Below, piece by piece: positions 44,255 through 53,528 of a DNA stretch of 64,000 nt; positions within the stretch are counted from its first letter, which is position 1, and each line of letters opens with the position of its first letter. The stretch is from Nitrosospira sp. Nl5. Its GTDB lineage: Bacteria > Pseudomonadota > Gammaproteobacteria > Burkholderiales > Nitrosomonadaceae. Location: NCBI RefSeq assembly GCF_900102495.1, contig NZ_FMVQ01000001.1, forward strand, positions 248,001-312,000, in the 5' to 3' direction. The notes beneath the pieces were generated by a model. The model had not been told where the DNA came from. It ran no database searches and saw nothing but the letters and a program-made list of their open reading frames with translations. Made by a program: the position numbers and the translations under genes.

Positions 44255-45274
44255 ATGAAGCGCCAGAAACAAACTCGGGTTGGGCGGGTTGCGCATGCAA
44301 TGGTGAACTACGGGCTGCTGGCAGCCTGCTTATCGTTCGGATCCGCTAATGCGGCAGTCACCTTTCAGTTTCAATATGCCGACCCCGCTGGTACCGGGTT
44401 TCTTGATCCAGCTGATGGCTCGAGCCGGCAAACCGCCTTGAACACGGCGGCCAGCAAGTTCTCCGATATGTTCGGCAGCCACTTCAGCAACTCGGGCACG
44501 GTTGTGCTGCAGGCCACGGCGAGCGACGATGCCAACGATGATACGCTGGCGTCGGCGGGTAGCAAGCTCATCAATCTCGGCGGGGCCGGGTTCAATCTTG
44601 GCGAAGTCGTCCGGACCAAGCTGCTAACCGGTACGGACCTCAACGGGAACAACGTGGACGGCTCGCTGGATGTCAACTTCGGCAACTTCTGGGAGCTGGA
44701 CTTCAATGCAACGCCCTCGAATACCGAATACGACTTTTACTCAGCCCTGTTTCACGAGTTTACGCATGCCCTCGGTTTTACTTCGACAATGGGGCAATCC
44801 GGCGAACCCATATTCGGCACCCAGGACACCGGAAGCTGGAGCACCTTCGACAGTTTTCTCACCGACAAGAACGGCGCCAGGATTATCGATCCAGCAAATT
44901 TTGCGTTGAATCAGGAAACCTGGAATGCCGCCAGCATCGGCGGCCCCAGCCCGGCGGGGGGACTGTTTTTCGATGGAGCCAACGCGGTGGCCGCAAACGG
45001 CGGCAGCCCGGTGGGCCTTTACACGCCGACAACGTGGGAGGAGGGCAGCAGCGTTTCCCATCTTGATGATGAGAATCCCGCCCTCGCGGGAAGGATGATG
45101 CTCGCAGCTTCGGAGGCAGGCCCCTATGCGCGCGACTATGACGCCGTCGAAGTCGGCATGCTTGCGGATCTCGGCTATACCGTGGCGGCCATACCGGAGC
45201 CCGAGACGTACGCGATGCTGCTCGCCGGGCTGGGCATGATCGGCTGGGTGGTGCGGCGCCGGAAAGCCGCATAG
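44255..45274 (+). CDS. PEP-CTERM zinc metalloprotease-like protein
   Basis: 339 residues from ATG 44255 (GGGAG 9 bases upstream). Signal peptide ends near GSANA. The zinc motif HEFTHALGF is at His167-Glu168 to His171, a HExxHxxGF pattern; the third metzincin His is replaced by Ser, so another ligand is needed. The C-terminus has IPEPETYAMLLAGLGM followed by RRRK, a sorting signal. A surface-anchored or secreted protease is likely. The hydrophobic C-terminus closely resembles that of the PEP-CTERM protein at 32409. Confidence 0.85.
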   Translation: MKRQKQTRVGRVAHAMVNYGLLAACLSFGSANAAVTFQFQYADPAGTGFLDPADGSSRQTALNTAASKFSDMFGSHFSNSGTVVLQATASDDANDDTLASAGSKLINLGGAGFNLGEVVRTKLLTGTDLNGNNVDGSLDVNFGNFWELDFNATPSNTEYDFYSALFHEFTHALGFTSTMGQSGEPIFGTQDTGSWSTFDSFLTDKNGARIIDPANFALNQETWNAASIGGPSPAGGLFFDGANAVAANGGSPVGLYTPTTWEEGSSVSHLDDENPALAGRMMLAASEAGPYARDYDAVEVGMLADLGYTVAAIPEPETYAMLLAGLGMIGWVVRRRKAA

Positions 45275-45346
45275 CCTTGGCGGGCCTCATGCCGTGATTC
45301 CGCGGCGCGAAACCTGGAACGGTTCCCCAGTTTCGCATTCGGGAAA

Positions 45347-45886
45347 ATGCTGGTGATGCGGATATTGCGTCGCTCTTTTCTGGCCAGCCTTCTTGTTTTC
45401 GGTACCTGTTTTATGGGGACAGTGTCCATGGCCACAGAGCTGAGTCTCGGAGAGGGTGGCCCGCCGCTTACCTATCGCCTCGACGAGGTCAGCGTGCGCC
45501 TGACCCGTCATTCCGGCAATCCCGCTTTGCCCATCCGGCGCGTCATCCTGTCCGGCACCGGCGGCGCAACACTTGAGCGTGATGGCGAGAGGATGCAGTT
45601 TTCCTATGGAAATAGGGAACTGCTGGCTCTCCTGAATGCGCTTTACAAGATCCGTTTTTTCGACCTTCCCTCGCAATACAACACCCGATATTCGGTCTTC
45701 CTGAAAGACGACGGAACTGTGGGGACAGAGGCGCTGCGCATGCCGGATTCCGCGAGCACCAGTATCTGTTTCGCCGTGAGCGGGTATGAAAAGTGTGTCA
45801 CCTACGGCCGCAATAGTCCGCTTGGGCTGGAAGGTATTGCCAAACAAGTTTTTTCTGATGCCGGCAGATTGGCAAGTGACAGGTAG
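45347..45886 (+). CDS. Exported hypothetical protein
   Basis: 179 residues; ATG 45356 is an alternative start. Signal peptide with basic start (MRILRRSFLASLLVFGT). The mature part (YRLDEVSVRLTRHSGNPALP, ALYKIRFFDLP, CFAVSGYEKCVTYG) is a small beta domain with one likely disulphide. No family was identified. It precedes a flavoprotein gene by 41 bases in the same direction. Confidence 0.65.
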   Translation: MLVMRILRRSFLASLLVFGTCFMGTVSMATELSLGEGGPPLTYRLDEVSVRLTRHSGNPALPIRRVILSGTGGATLERDGERMQFSYGNRELLALLNALYKIRFFDLPSQYNTRYSVFLKDDGTVGTEALRMPDSASTSICFAVSGYEKCVTYGRNSPLGLEGIAKQVFSDAGRLASDR

Positions 45887-45927
45887 GCGCGGAAATGAGG
45901 CGCCAGGACGTAGGAACTCTCCAGTGA

Positions 45928-47016
45928 ATGGCTCAATCAGGGAGTAGGCAAAGCATCGATGCTGTTGTCGTGGGAGGCGGGCCAGCTGGCGCGATATGTG
46001 CGTTGACGCTTGCGCGGGGTGGCGCGCGCGTGAGTCTCGTGCATTGGGATGGCTACAGCATCGGCGGCATCGAACTCGTATCGGGCCGCGCGCGCCGTCT
46101 TATCGAGCAGCATTGCCCGGACTTTTTTCTCCAAGTCGCGCCTGGCATAGAAGTTAACGAGACGGTATCGCTGTGGGGCACGCCGGGACCTGTCAGGTCG
46201 AGCGCGATGTTTAATCCGTGGGGCGCCGGTGTGGCGCTTGAACGCGAGCTTTTAGACCGGGCATTGCGCAACCTGGCAAGCACCGCCGGAGTATCCGTTA
46301 TTCCCGATACCAAGGTGGTGGGTATTGCGCGCCGCAGCGACCGCTGGGAGCTCTCCCTACGCTTGGGAGAAGGGGAAGATGAACTGTTGCATGCGCGTTT
46401 CGTTGTTCTTGCAACCGGACGCGCAGCGGCGCGTTTTTTTGACCAGACGCCGATGGCGGAATCATCGCAAATCGCGCTGATGGCGTCACTCGGCCAACAG
46501 TCAGATGCTCCAGGTCACGCCCTCCATGTCGAAGCCATGGATAATGGATGGTGGTATGCGCTACCCGCTGCCGATGGCCGTCATTTTGCCGGTTTTTGCA
46601 CCAGCCGGGAGGTGGTCAAGCAGCGGGACGCGTCCCTGCGCGACTTTTTTTCCCGGGAGCTTCATCGCACGCGCCTGCTCACTCCCCTGATGACAAGCGC
46701 CGAAGGCAATCCATGCAACACGCGCAGCGCGAGAATCTCGCGCATAACCGGCCGTACCGCTGACGTTCGGCCATTCAGCAAGGCAGCCGGGGAGGGATGG
46801 ATCGCCGTCGGCGATGCGGCTTTTGCGCCGGACGCCCTCAGCGGCATGGGAATCGAGCTGGCGATTGAATCCGCCCAGCGGGGGGCACATGCGTTGCTGG
46901 AGGCGATCCGGACGGCAGGCCAACATGACGTATTTGCAGCGTATGAGGATTCGATCCACGCACGTGCCATGCGGCACCATGAAACAGCAGTGGCTTACCG
47001 TTATCGAGAACTTTAG
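45928..47016 (+). CDS. FAD-dependent oxidoreductase (halogenase/geranylgeranyl-reductase-like)
   Basis: 362 residues. The Rossmann motif VVVGGGPAGAICALTLARGG starts at residue 13, the second flavin motif VLATGR is present, and the third, WIAVGDAAFAPDALSGMGIELAIESA, is typical of group A flavin monooxygenases. The family includes LodB/GoxB proteins that modify a partner enzyme; no LodA-type partner is nearby. The substrate is unknown. Confidence 0.8.
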   Translation: MAQSGSRQSIDAVVVGGGPAGAICALTLARGGARVSLVHWDGYSIGGIELVSGRARRLIEQHCPDFFLQVAPGIEVNETVSLWGTPGPVRSSAMFNPWGAGVALERELLDRALRNLASTAGVSVIPDTKVVGIARRSDRWELSLRLGEGEDELLHARFVVLATGRAAARFFDQTPMAESSQIALMASLGQQSDAPGHALHVEAMDNGWWYALPAADGRHFAGFCTSREVVKQRDASLRDFFSRELHRTRLLTPLMTSAEGNPCNTRSARISRITGRTADVRPFSKAAGEGWIAVGDAAFAPDALSGMGIELAIESAQRGAHALLEAIRTAGQHDVFAAYEDSIHARAMRHHETAVAYRYREL

Positions 47017-47036
47017 CTGCAGGCCTGATCCTGGAA

Positions 47037-47864
47037 TCAGCCTATTCTCACCGCCAGCATGGAAATTGAACCGCCATCGAACCCTTCCACCGGAAAGCTT
47101 GTTTCTTCATCTTTTTGGCGTTGGGCGAGGATATAGAGCAACGGGAGGTAATGGTCCGGCGTCGGCACGGATAGTTTTGCATCTTGTCCCAGTTTTTCAT
47201 ACTCGATAAGAGGCTGGAAATCGCCCGAACTCAGCGTCTTCCGCACAACGTTTTCGAATCGAAGCGCCCAATCGTACGGTTCGACCTTGCGGTTTCCCCA
47301 TGAATAGGTATGCAGGTTGTGCACAATATTTCCACTCCCCAGGATAAGCACTCCCTCCTCGCGCAACGGCGCCAGGAGGCGGGCAATATCGTAATGCCAG
47401 GCTGCCTCCCTGGTTTCATCGATGCTTAACTGAACAACCGGAATATCGGCATGCGGAAAAATATGCATGAGAACGGACCAGGTTCCGTGATCCAGGCCCC
47501 AGCCCGTATCCATGGTGGCCAAGCCCGGTCCAAGCAAATCCGCCACTTTTGCAGCAAGTTCAAGCGAGCCTGGCGCGGGGTACTGGACTCGATGAAGTTC
47601 TCGCGGGAATCCGCCAAAGTCATGGATAGTCCGCGGCTTTGCCATGGCGGTGACTGCTGTTTGCGGCACATACCAATGTGCCGATATGGAAAGAATGGCG
47701 GTAGGGCGGGGAAGCGCGGCGCCAATAGCGGACCATGCCGTTGTATAGGCGTTGTTACTAAGCGCGTTCATTGGATTGCCATGCCCCACAAATATTGCCG
47801 GCATAAGGGACCGACGAGTGGGGGAATGGGAATGAGGAGGAAGATCGGGGGAATTGTGGCGCAT
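47037..47864 (-). CDS. ygiD: DODA-type extradiol dioxygenase (YgiD/LigB-like)
   Basis: 275 residues; ATG 47804 would begin at the conserved MPAIFVGHGNPMNA. Metal ligands appear as HGNP, SAHW and LDHGTW, and the C-terminal histidine near SGNIVHNL is also conserved. The YgiD/4,5-DOPA dioxygenase group opens catechol rings using a single metal ion. Its physiological substrate in bacteria is unclear. Convergent with the flavoprotein gene, 20 bases apart. Confidence 0.88.
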   Translation of the reverse strand: MRHNSPDLPPHSHSPTRRSLMPAIFVGHGNPMNALSNNAYTTAWSAIGAALPRPTAILSISAHWYVPQTAVTAMAKPRTIHDFGGFPRELHRVQYPAPGSLELAAKVADLLGPGLATMDTGWGLDHGTWSVLMHIFPHADIPVVQLSIDETREAAWHYDIARLLAPLREEGVLILGSGNIVHNLHTYSWGNRKVEPYDWALRFENVVRKTLSSGDFQPLIEYEKLGQDAKLSVPTPDHYLPLLYILAQRQKDEETSFPVEGFDGGSISMLAVRIG

Positions 47865-48469
47865 TAAAACTCTCGCGCTTGCGCGCTCAGGGAATTGCGA
47901 ACCTGCTGCAATTTATTCGGGCGACAGGTGGAGGTGACCGCGGCTGCAAGTGCGGGTCAGGCGCTTTCCTTCGAAAATATCACAGGAGCATTTGCTTTTC
48001 TGTCCGGCAATATCTCGATATCTCTCCAAGTCGGTCGGCCTTTCGAGTGAAAGTGGTGAAGCATTTTTTGCCTGAACGCTACCGATCTGTGATCAGCCCC
48101 AGCCAAAGCCATACCGAACGGATTTTGATCATTGCATTTTATCATTTTCTCGATTCCTTAATAAATGGAGTAAACCAAAACGGGGCAACCCATCATTTAA
48201 AATATTCTTACAATAGCTACCTTAAAACAAAACTTTTACAGGAATGTGAAAACGCCCGCTCACATTTTTCCGCATATTGTCCTCGTATAAACGTTTGCTG
48301 TTTGTATGGAACCGCACAGAAGTATCATTTATAGCGTGGCATTGGTTATGTTGTCCCGTGGGTGTGGAGCGAGTGATCATGAAATATTCTGCTGATCTGA
48401 AAATCGATTTTCTCGTTGCAACCGTCCCATCATCAGATGCGAGGGCTTCATGCTGAGATCACGGCTTCG
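47865..48469. other. Long AT-rich spacer before the Wzz-recombinase gene
   Basis: About 600 bases with no supported gene. It is AT-rich around 48125-48240, a likely promoter zone. At 48450-48473 a seven-codon ORF (ATG after GAGGG) ends in a TGA that overlaps the probable start codon of the next gene. It could couple translation or be chance. Confidence 0.45.
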
Positions 48470-50434
48470 ATGAAAAACAGAGCCGATCCGCATTTTTCCG
48501 GTGGTGTCTATTCGCCTGCCGTCTCGAACGAGCCTTGGTATCGATCGCGCCGGCTAAGCATTTTTAGCATTGTCTTTTTAATCAGCGCCATTATCAGCCT
48601 GGCTTACAACTACAGCCGTCCAGCCATTTACCGCAGCGGCGCAACACTGCTAACCTCCGCAATGACCGCCATCGATCGTGAAAGTGGCGATCCGGATATC
48701 CAGCACGTTGCTATTCAAAGGCAGTTCTTACTGGGGCATGAACTTGTTGCCGAGACCCTGTCGCGGCTCAAGGCGTCAGCCACCGATAAATCCCGGCTTC
48801 AGCTGACGATCTCCGATATACAAAATTTATTGCATGTCGAACCTGTCGCCGATACCAACCTTGTTGAAATACAGGCGGAAGATCTGGACCCGAAATTCCT
48901 GCCGGTGCTCATCAATACCTGGATAGATGTCTACCTGGATGCCAGGACTGAAGAGGTCAAGCGGCTCACGGGCGATACAACACGTATTATTGAAGGCGAA
49001 CTGAAGGCCTTGGCCGGGAAAGTCAATGTGGCCCGGTCCGAACTGGAGATTTTCAGAAAGAATAACGATATTTCTTCAATCGGGCGCGAAGAAAACGAAG
49101 CGTTAGCCCGCCTTAAAGGTCTGACCGACTCGCTTAATAAAGCCAGTGAAGAGGAAGTCAAGGCCAGGGCGAATGTTGCCGCGATAAAATCAGCCGTTTC
49201 TCGCGGGAAGGCGGTGGTTCCCAATGAGGAAAAGGCAGGTTTGCTCGCGCTTGAACTGCGGGTACGGGATTTGCGCGATAAGCTGACGGAGCTGGATAAA
49301 AAATTTACACGAGAATATATCAATCTGCACCCCGAATTCAAGTTTATCCCGCAGCAAATTGCAGAACTGGAAACAGCAATCAAAGGTAAACAGCAGGAGG
49401 GCAGTAACGTCGTGCTGGCAGATGCGGAAGTGACTTATGCCGCTGCGCAGCAGACCGTAAGAGAAATTCGTGATCAGCTGGATGAACACAAGCATCAGGC
49501 GTCGGCGTTTACCACAAAGTTCGCCAAGCACGATGCGTTAAAAGCCGATCTGGAAAGCCTGGAAAACCTCTACCGTGAAACGCAGGACCGACTGGTGCAA
49601 CTCGGCGCCGGCCACAAAGAGAAATACCCGCAGGTAACGGTTATTAGCCGGGCGTACGAGCCCAGGGACCCGGTGAGACCGGACTATGGCCGTGATGCGC
49701 TGATAGCGATTGCGGGCTCTCTACTGTTAGGTCTTTTCAGTGTCTGGATTTTCGAGTATTTAACTCAGAGAAAGGGGGGGCAGCAACCGCCTGTTACGGT
49801 TTTCGGGATACATAATTATCCATCGGCCGGCGCGGAACTGGTTAATTATTCACAAAGTGTGCCCAGTCCTCTGGCCCATAAAACCAGCGCCGTGCTGGCG
49901 GCTCCTTCGGACCGCGAGCTCTCGAGCCATCAGCTAAGAATTTTGCTTGGTGCCGCAAACCTGCAAGGAAAGCAACTGATCAGCCTGTTACTCAGCGGCC
50001 TCAGTATCGATGAAGCTGCTTCTTTACAACCGCACCAGATCGATTTGCGGGCGGCAACCATCACCGTCGCGGGAAAGACGCCAAGGATCATTCCTATCAG
50101 CAACTCCCTCAAACTATTATTTGAACGATCGGGCGGCCGTCCCGCCTGGAATCCGGATGATCCGGGGTTGCGGATCGAGCTTTCCGCCGCCCTGGTCTGC
50201 GCCGCGGTGGACTCGGGCTTGCCGGACCCGCAGAGGATTACCGCTGGCACGATCCGGCATAGCTATATCGCCTACCTGGTTCGCCAGGGGCTCAGGCTGT
50301 CGGATCTCGAACAAATCACAGGTTACCTGGAGCCTTCCACCCTTTCGCGCTACAGCGCCTATTCGCCGCCGCAGCAAGGCCGCCATCTGGACGAGATTGA
50401 ATTGCTTCATCCTGCATTGATCAACGGCGCCTGA
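48470..50434 (+). CDS. Wzz/GumC-type co-polymerase fused to a degenerate tyrosine recombinase domain
   Basis: 654 residues from ATG 48470; residue numbers here count from the in-frame TTG 48416, 18 codons upstream. Wzz N-terminal part: a membrane span about 47-66 with SRPAIYRSGATL after it. A periplasmic coiled-coil region covers about 175-400, and RDPVRPDYGRDALIAIAG leads into a second span about 428-447. Such proteins set exopolysaccharide chain length. The cytoplasmic tail, about 500-660, is not a tyrosine kinase but resembles the catalytic domain of tyrosine recombinases: LSGLSIDEAASLQPHQIDL, GKTPRIIPIS, TIRHSYIAYLVRQGL, and Tyr646 nine residues after the GH/GY position. Lys554, Arg614 and Tyr646 are kept; the first Arg (Ser530), the HxxR His (Gly611) and the third His (Tyr637) are lost. 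DNA binding without recombination is an inference. No polysaccharide genes adjoin it. Confidence 0.8.
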   Translation: MKNRADPHFSGGVYSPAVSNEPWYRSRRLSIFSIVFLISAIISLAYNYSRPAIYRSGATLLTSAMTAIDRESGDPDIQHVAIQRQFLLGHELVAETLSRLKASATDKSRLQLTISDIQNLLHVEPVADTNLVEIQAEDLDPKFLPVLINTWIDVYLDARTEEVKRLTGDTTRIIEGELKALAGKVNVARSELEIFRKNNDISSIGREENEALARLKGLTDSLNKASEEEVKARANVAAIKSAVSRGKAVVPNEEKAGLLALELRVRDLRDKLTELDKKFTREYINLHPEFKFIPQQIAELETAIKGKQQEGSNVVLADAEVTYAAAQQTVREIRDQLDEHKHQASAFTTKFAKHDALKADLESLENLYRETQDRLVQLGAGHKEKYPQVTVISRAYEPRDPVRPDYGRDALIAIAGSLLLGLFSVWIFEYLTQRKGGQQPPVTVFGIHNYPSAGAELVNYSQSVPSPLAHKTSAVLAAPSDRELSSHQLRILLGAANLQGKQLISLLLSGLSIDEAASLQPHQIDLRAATITVAGKTPRIIPISNSLKLLFERSGGRPAWNPDDPGLRIELSAALVCAAVDSGLPDPQRITAGTIRHSYIAYLVRQGLRLSDLEQITGYLEPSTLSRYSAYSPPQQGRHLDEIELLHPALINGA

Positions 50435-50450
50435 ACGGATGCACTGATTG

Positions 50451-51542
50451 CTAAGGGGTTGAACTCGCGGCGGTCCGGTTGCCCGAAACCGTTCTGTGCA
50501 GTAACGATGTCCGCTCGGCCTCCGGCAAGGTACTGATTCTTTTTACAGTTTCGTAGAACCGTTCGATATTTCCGTCCTGCCGCGCAAGCAGTGCCTGGAA
50601 CGCGGGTACCAGGTGCGTATACGTCGAGATCGAGGCAAGATATGCATTGTTGAGACGCTGCGCCCACCAGCGTTCATAAGTGCTGACCCCGGCTGTGGTG
50701 GCTTCCAATGCGGAGAGTTTATCGCGCAACTCCGCTAAGATGCGTGCCTTGGCGGCACGCTTTTCCGCATTTGTTACGTTGGAGGCGAATACTTCCTCCA
50801 GTCTTTTGCGGTGACTCAGCATGATTTCGGCAGACGCGTCTTTCTTTTTTTGCGCCGCATCAAAGGCTGATCGCTGTTCACTTGTTCCGTTGCTGTTCAG
50901 CCAGCGGGCCACGCCCTCCAGCTCTACCGCAGTCGCAAAAGACTCATTGAAGGTGCTGTCATCACGCACATACACCACCTGGTGGGCAAGCTCGTGAAAC
51001 ATGAGTTGGGCGAGTTCTGTTTCGGAATAGCCCAGGAAGGTATTGAGTATCGGATCTTTGAACCAACCCAGGGTGGAGTAAGCGCGTACCCCCCCAACAG
51101 TGACGTCGTAACCTTTTGCCTTGAGCCCTTCGGCAAAGCGTTCCGCCTCGGCCTTGGAGAAAAAGCCACGGTAGGTGACACAGCCGATCGCCACGAAACA
51201 CCATTTTTTCAGCTCCAATGATAACTCCGGCGCGGCGGTTACATTCCACACCGCGTAGGGGCGTCCCACGTCAGCGTAAGTCGTAAAGCTCTGGTTGTCA
51301 GGAAGTTTAAGTTGATGATTGGCAAATTGGCGTAGCTTGACCACGACAGCCAGCGCGCCTTTCAACGCCGGATTGGCATCGGGGTCGGCGATAATCGTGC
51401 TGATCGGCTGGGTTCGGTCCCGGATGTCCATGTGGCCATCCACGGCTTGGGCGTAATAGTCGAGATTGGCGCAACCTGCAAGCAAAGCGGCAAGAACGAC
51501 AGCACAATTCTGCCTTAATATGCGTGAAATTCGTATCGTCAT
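50451..51542 (-). CDS. Lipoprotein metallopeptidase (putative aminopeptidase family)
   Basis: 363 residues from ATG 51542 (AGGAT just upstream). The leader ends in LLAGC, a lipobox. The zinc motif HELAHQVVYV is followed by NESFATAVE, the family signature of the PF10023-type putative aminopeptidases (gluzincin-like). A coiled-coil-rich C-terminal half follows. Likely a membrane-anchored periplasmic protein. Convergent with the Wzz-recombinase gene. Confidence 0.82.
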   Translation of the reverse strand: MTIRISRILRQNCAVVLAALLAGCANLDYYAQAVDGHMDIRDRTQPISTIIADPDANPALKGALAVVVKLRQFANHQLKLPDNQSFTTYADVGRPYAVWNVTAAPELSLELKKWCFVAIGCVTYRGFFSKAEAERFAEGLKAKGYDVTVGGVRAYSTLGWFKDPILNTFLGYSETELAQLMFHELAHQVVYVRDDSTFNESFATAVELEGVARWLNSNGTSEQRSAFDAAQKKKDASAEIMLSHRKRLEEVFASNVTNAEKRAAKARILAELRDKLSALEATTAGVSTYERWWAQRLNNAYLASISTYTHLVPAFQALLARQDGNIERFYETVKRISTLPEAERTSLLHRTVSGNRTAASSTP

Positions 51543-51644
51543 TATCCTGAATCCGGCAGTATTGGGGAGCTTATCAAAGAGGGAGAGAGAGTAATGGAGA
51601 GTTAAGTGCAAAAAAAGTTCTTGCGGGTCGTGGAATCTCGCGTC

Positions 51645-52334
51645 CTAATGGATTATCTGGGTTGAATCGTGCAAAAAATACCCCGATCGCAAAAATGCGC
51701 ATGCCTGACGGACCAGGCCGGCAGAAAAGAGCATTCCCGAATGACTCACGTTGAGCACTATCCGGTCTCTTATATTCGGTACCCGCGTTTCCTCAACCGT
51801 GACCACACCGTCATTGGGATGCGGCAACCGGAATATCAGCCTGCCGCCACCCATGCTCTTGCAGCCGGCGATTACCCCGAGCTCGTATGGGAGGTCACCC
51901 TCCAGCGTGTTCTGTCGAAGCCACTGGAGCATGCTATGGCCTAGAATATATCGCCCCGGCCCTCTGCGTGAAAGCTTCGCCGCCACGCAACTCGCATGAT
52001 AGGGGCTTCCGGCCAACACAACGCGCCCGGTACGCTGTTCCGGATATTCCGCAAGCATTTGCAGCACGAGAAGACCACCCAGGCTATGACCGATAAAATG
52101 GACCCGCGGCGCGTCGATGCCGGCAACAAAATGCGACAGCAACAACGCGTTTTGCGACAGCGATTTGCGCATGGAAGGATAAGAAAAGAAGACAGGATGA
52201 AAGCCGCAGTGCCGAAGCCGCATTCCCATTAATTTCATGACCCAGCCATGCATCCACAGCCCATGCACAAGCACGACGGTGTCTTTGGCTGCCGCCGCAC
52301 CTGACAATTCTACTCCTTGGACTGATCTTTGCAT
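51645..52334 (-). CDS. Alpha/beta hydrolase, lipase-like
   Basis: 229 residues from ATG 52334; ATG 52394 is an alternative. The oxyanion segment LVHGLWMHGW and the nucleophile elbow GHSLGG (catalytic Ser) are clear. The acid is likely Asp in HPNDGVV and the His is in LNVSHSGML, completing the triad. No signal peptide. Similar single-domain hydrolases are esterases or lipases of unknown substrate. Confidence 0.82.
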   Translation of the reverse strand: MQRSVQGVELSGAAAAKDTVVLVHGLWMHGWVMKLMGMRLRHCGFHPVFFSYPSMRKSLSQNALLLSHFVAGIDAPRVHFIGHSLGGLLVLQMLAEYPEQRTGRVVLAGSPYHASCVAAKLSRRGPGRYILGHSMLQWLRQNTLEGDLPYELGVIAGCKSMGGGRLIFRLPHPNDGVVTVEETRVPNIRDRIVLNVSHSGMLFSAGLVRQACAFLRSGYFLHDSTQIIH

Positions 52335-52424
52335 CACATTTACTCGCTCAAGCGTAACAGAAAAAGGGATGGGCCGTAATGCGCCCATCCCCAAACGTTC
52401 CAGCGGCCTGTAACTGAGATGCGT

Positions 52425-53099
52425 CTACACTTGCTTGACGTCTTGCTTTCTTCGGCGTGTTGTCCAGGCCAGGAATCCCAGCCCTCCCAATATCAGCGCA
52501 TAGGTAGCGGGCTCGGGAACGGCATTTACCGCACCGACAGTGGCGCCATAGTAATATTCATAATCAGGCGTTGTAAAGTAGATATCAGTGTAAGTTCCAT
52601 GAAATTGAAGCAGTCCGTTGCCTTCCCACCCGGTAACAGAACTGCCGCTTTGGGTGAGCAAGCCACCGCCCCAATTGCCGGCTCCCTGATTCAGTATGCT
52701 GAACGTTGCGCCGTCCAGAAAATTGAATGTTACCGCCACTCCTGCCTGACCCACGCTAAAAAGATCGATGATAGGATCGACCACGGCCTGGGAAAAATGA
52801 AAGGCGTTAATTTCGTTCGTACCCCCCGTCATCAGGACCGTTCCGTTTGTTCCAGGGGTGTTCGTCACCTCGGCGTTGGTAAATGAAGCAGGAACGTTAT
52901 AAATATGTGAACCGTAATCGACTCCGAACGCATTTCCGGTGTAAGTGACATCGATGGTGTTGGACCCTTGGGTAAAGCTGCCACTGATGCTCCCGGGGGC
53001 CGATGATGTCCAATTGGTCCAGCTGGCCGTATCCATGGGTGTTGCGTGAGCAGGCGCAATAAATAAAACGCCGATAATCAAGGCGAGGCTTCTTTTCAC
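52425..53099 (-). CDS. PEP-CTERM secreted protein
   Basis: 224 residues from GTG 53099, with GGGAG 8 bases upstream; this gives a signal peptide (MKRSLALIIGVLFIAPAHA). The C-terminus VPEPATYALILGGLGFLAW then RRRK is a PEP-CTERM signal. The mature domain is beta-rich with many Gly, Asn and Thr residues. Two 14-bp dyad motifs lie 177-225 bases upstream in the same relative orientation as before the PEP-CTERM gene at 57137. Confidence 0.87.
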   Translation of the reverse strand: MKRSLALIIGVLFIAPAHATPMDTASWTNWTSSAPGSISGSFTQGSNTIDVTYTGNAFGVDYGSHIYNVPASFTNAEVTNTPGTNGTVLMTGGTNEINAFHFSQAVVDPIIDLFSVGQAGVAVTFNFLDGATFSILNQGAGNWGGGLLTQSGSSVTGWEGNGLLQFHGTYTDIYFTTPDYEYYYGATVGAVNAVPEPATYALILGGLGFLAWTTRRRKQDVKQV

Positions 53100-53275
53100 T
53101 TTATTTTCTCCCTGTAATTCATTAGGTAAAATCAGATATTTTTTATATGCCTCTACAGGGCATTTCCAGATGGGCGAAGCGCAACCCATCATTCGGTTTA
53201 CTCCCATGTCACCCGGCCGGGACGTTTGAATCAGTAGGTGACGCCGAACTATGACTGGTCTGCCTTGCTGTCACA

Positions 53276-53291
53276 ATTGGACAGAAGTACA
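53276..53291 (-). promoter_or_regulatory. Dyad motif site A
   Basis: ATTGGACAGAAGTACA on the plus strand. Same pattern as site B, 33 bases (three helical turns) to the right, and as 57890 and 59279. Confidence 0.5.
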
Positions 53292-53308
53292 TCAAGCCAG
53301 GGTTTTCT

Positions 53309-53324
53309 ATTGGACCAAAGTACA
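53309..53324 (-). promoter_or_regulatory. Dyad motif site B
   Basis: ATTGGACCAAAGTACA on the plus strand. Upstream of the leftward PEP-CTERM gene starting at 53099. Confidence 0.5.
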
Positions 53325-53528
53325 GGATGGGGATGGATAGACGTGGCTGAGCAGACAGCGCAGCATGGCCGATGGGAACATCAGCAATACACCAGATATG
53401 ACAAAATCATGCAAGGGAGGAATGCCGGCAAATCCGCCGTGGGGGACGTAGAAATGCCGGGGGTTCGATCGCGGTGAAACCTGCGACTCAACGAAAATGA
53501 CACCTTCGTTGCGCCGAACTTCTTGCTG

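Larger units (their letters stand above)
53100..53528. other. Spacer with two regulatory-type dyads
   Basis: About 430 bases between a PEP-CTERM gene and a His-rich protein gene. It contains the motif sites at 53276 and 53309 and no supported ORF. Confidence 0.55.
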
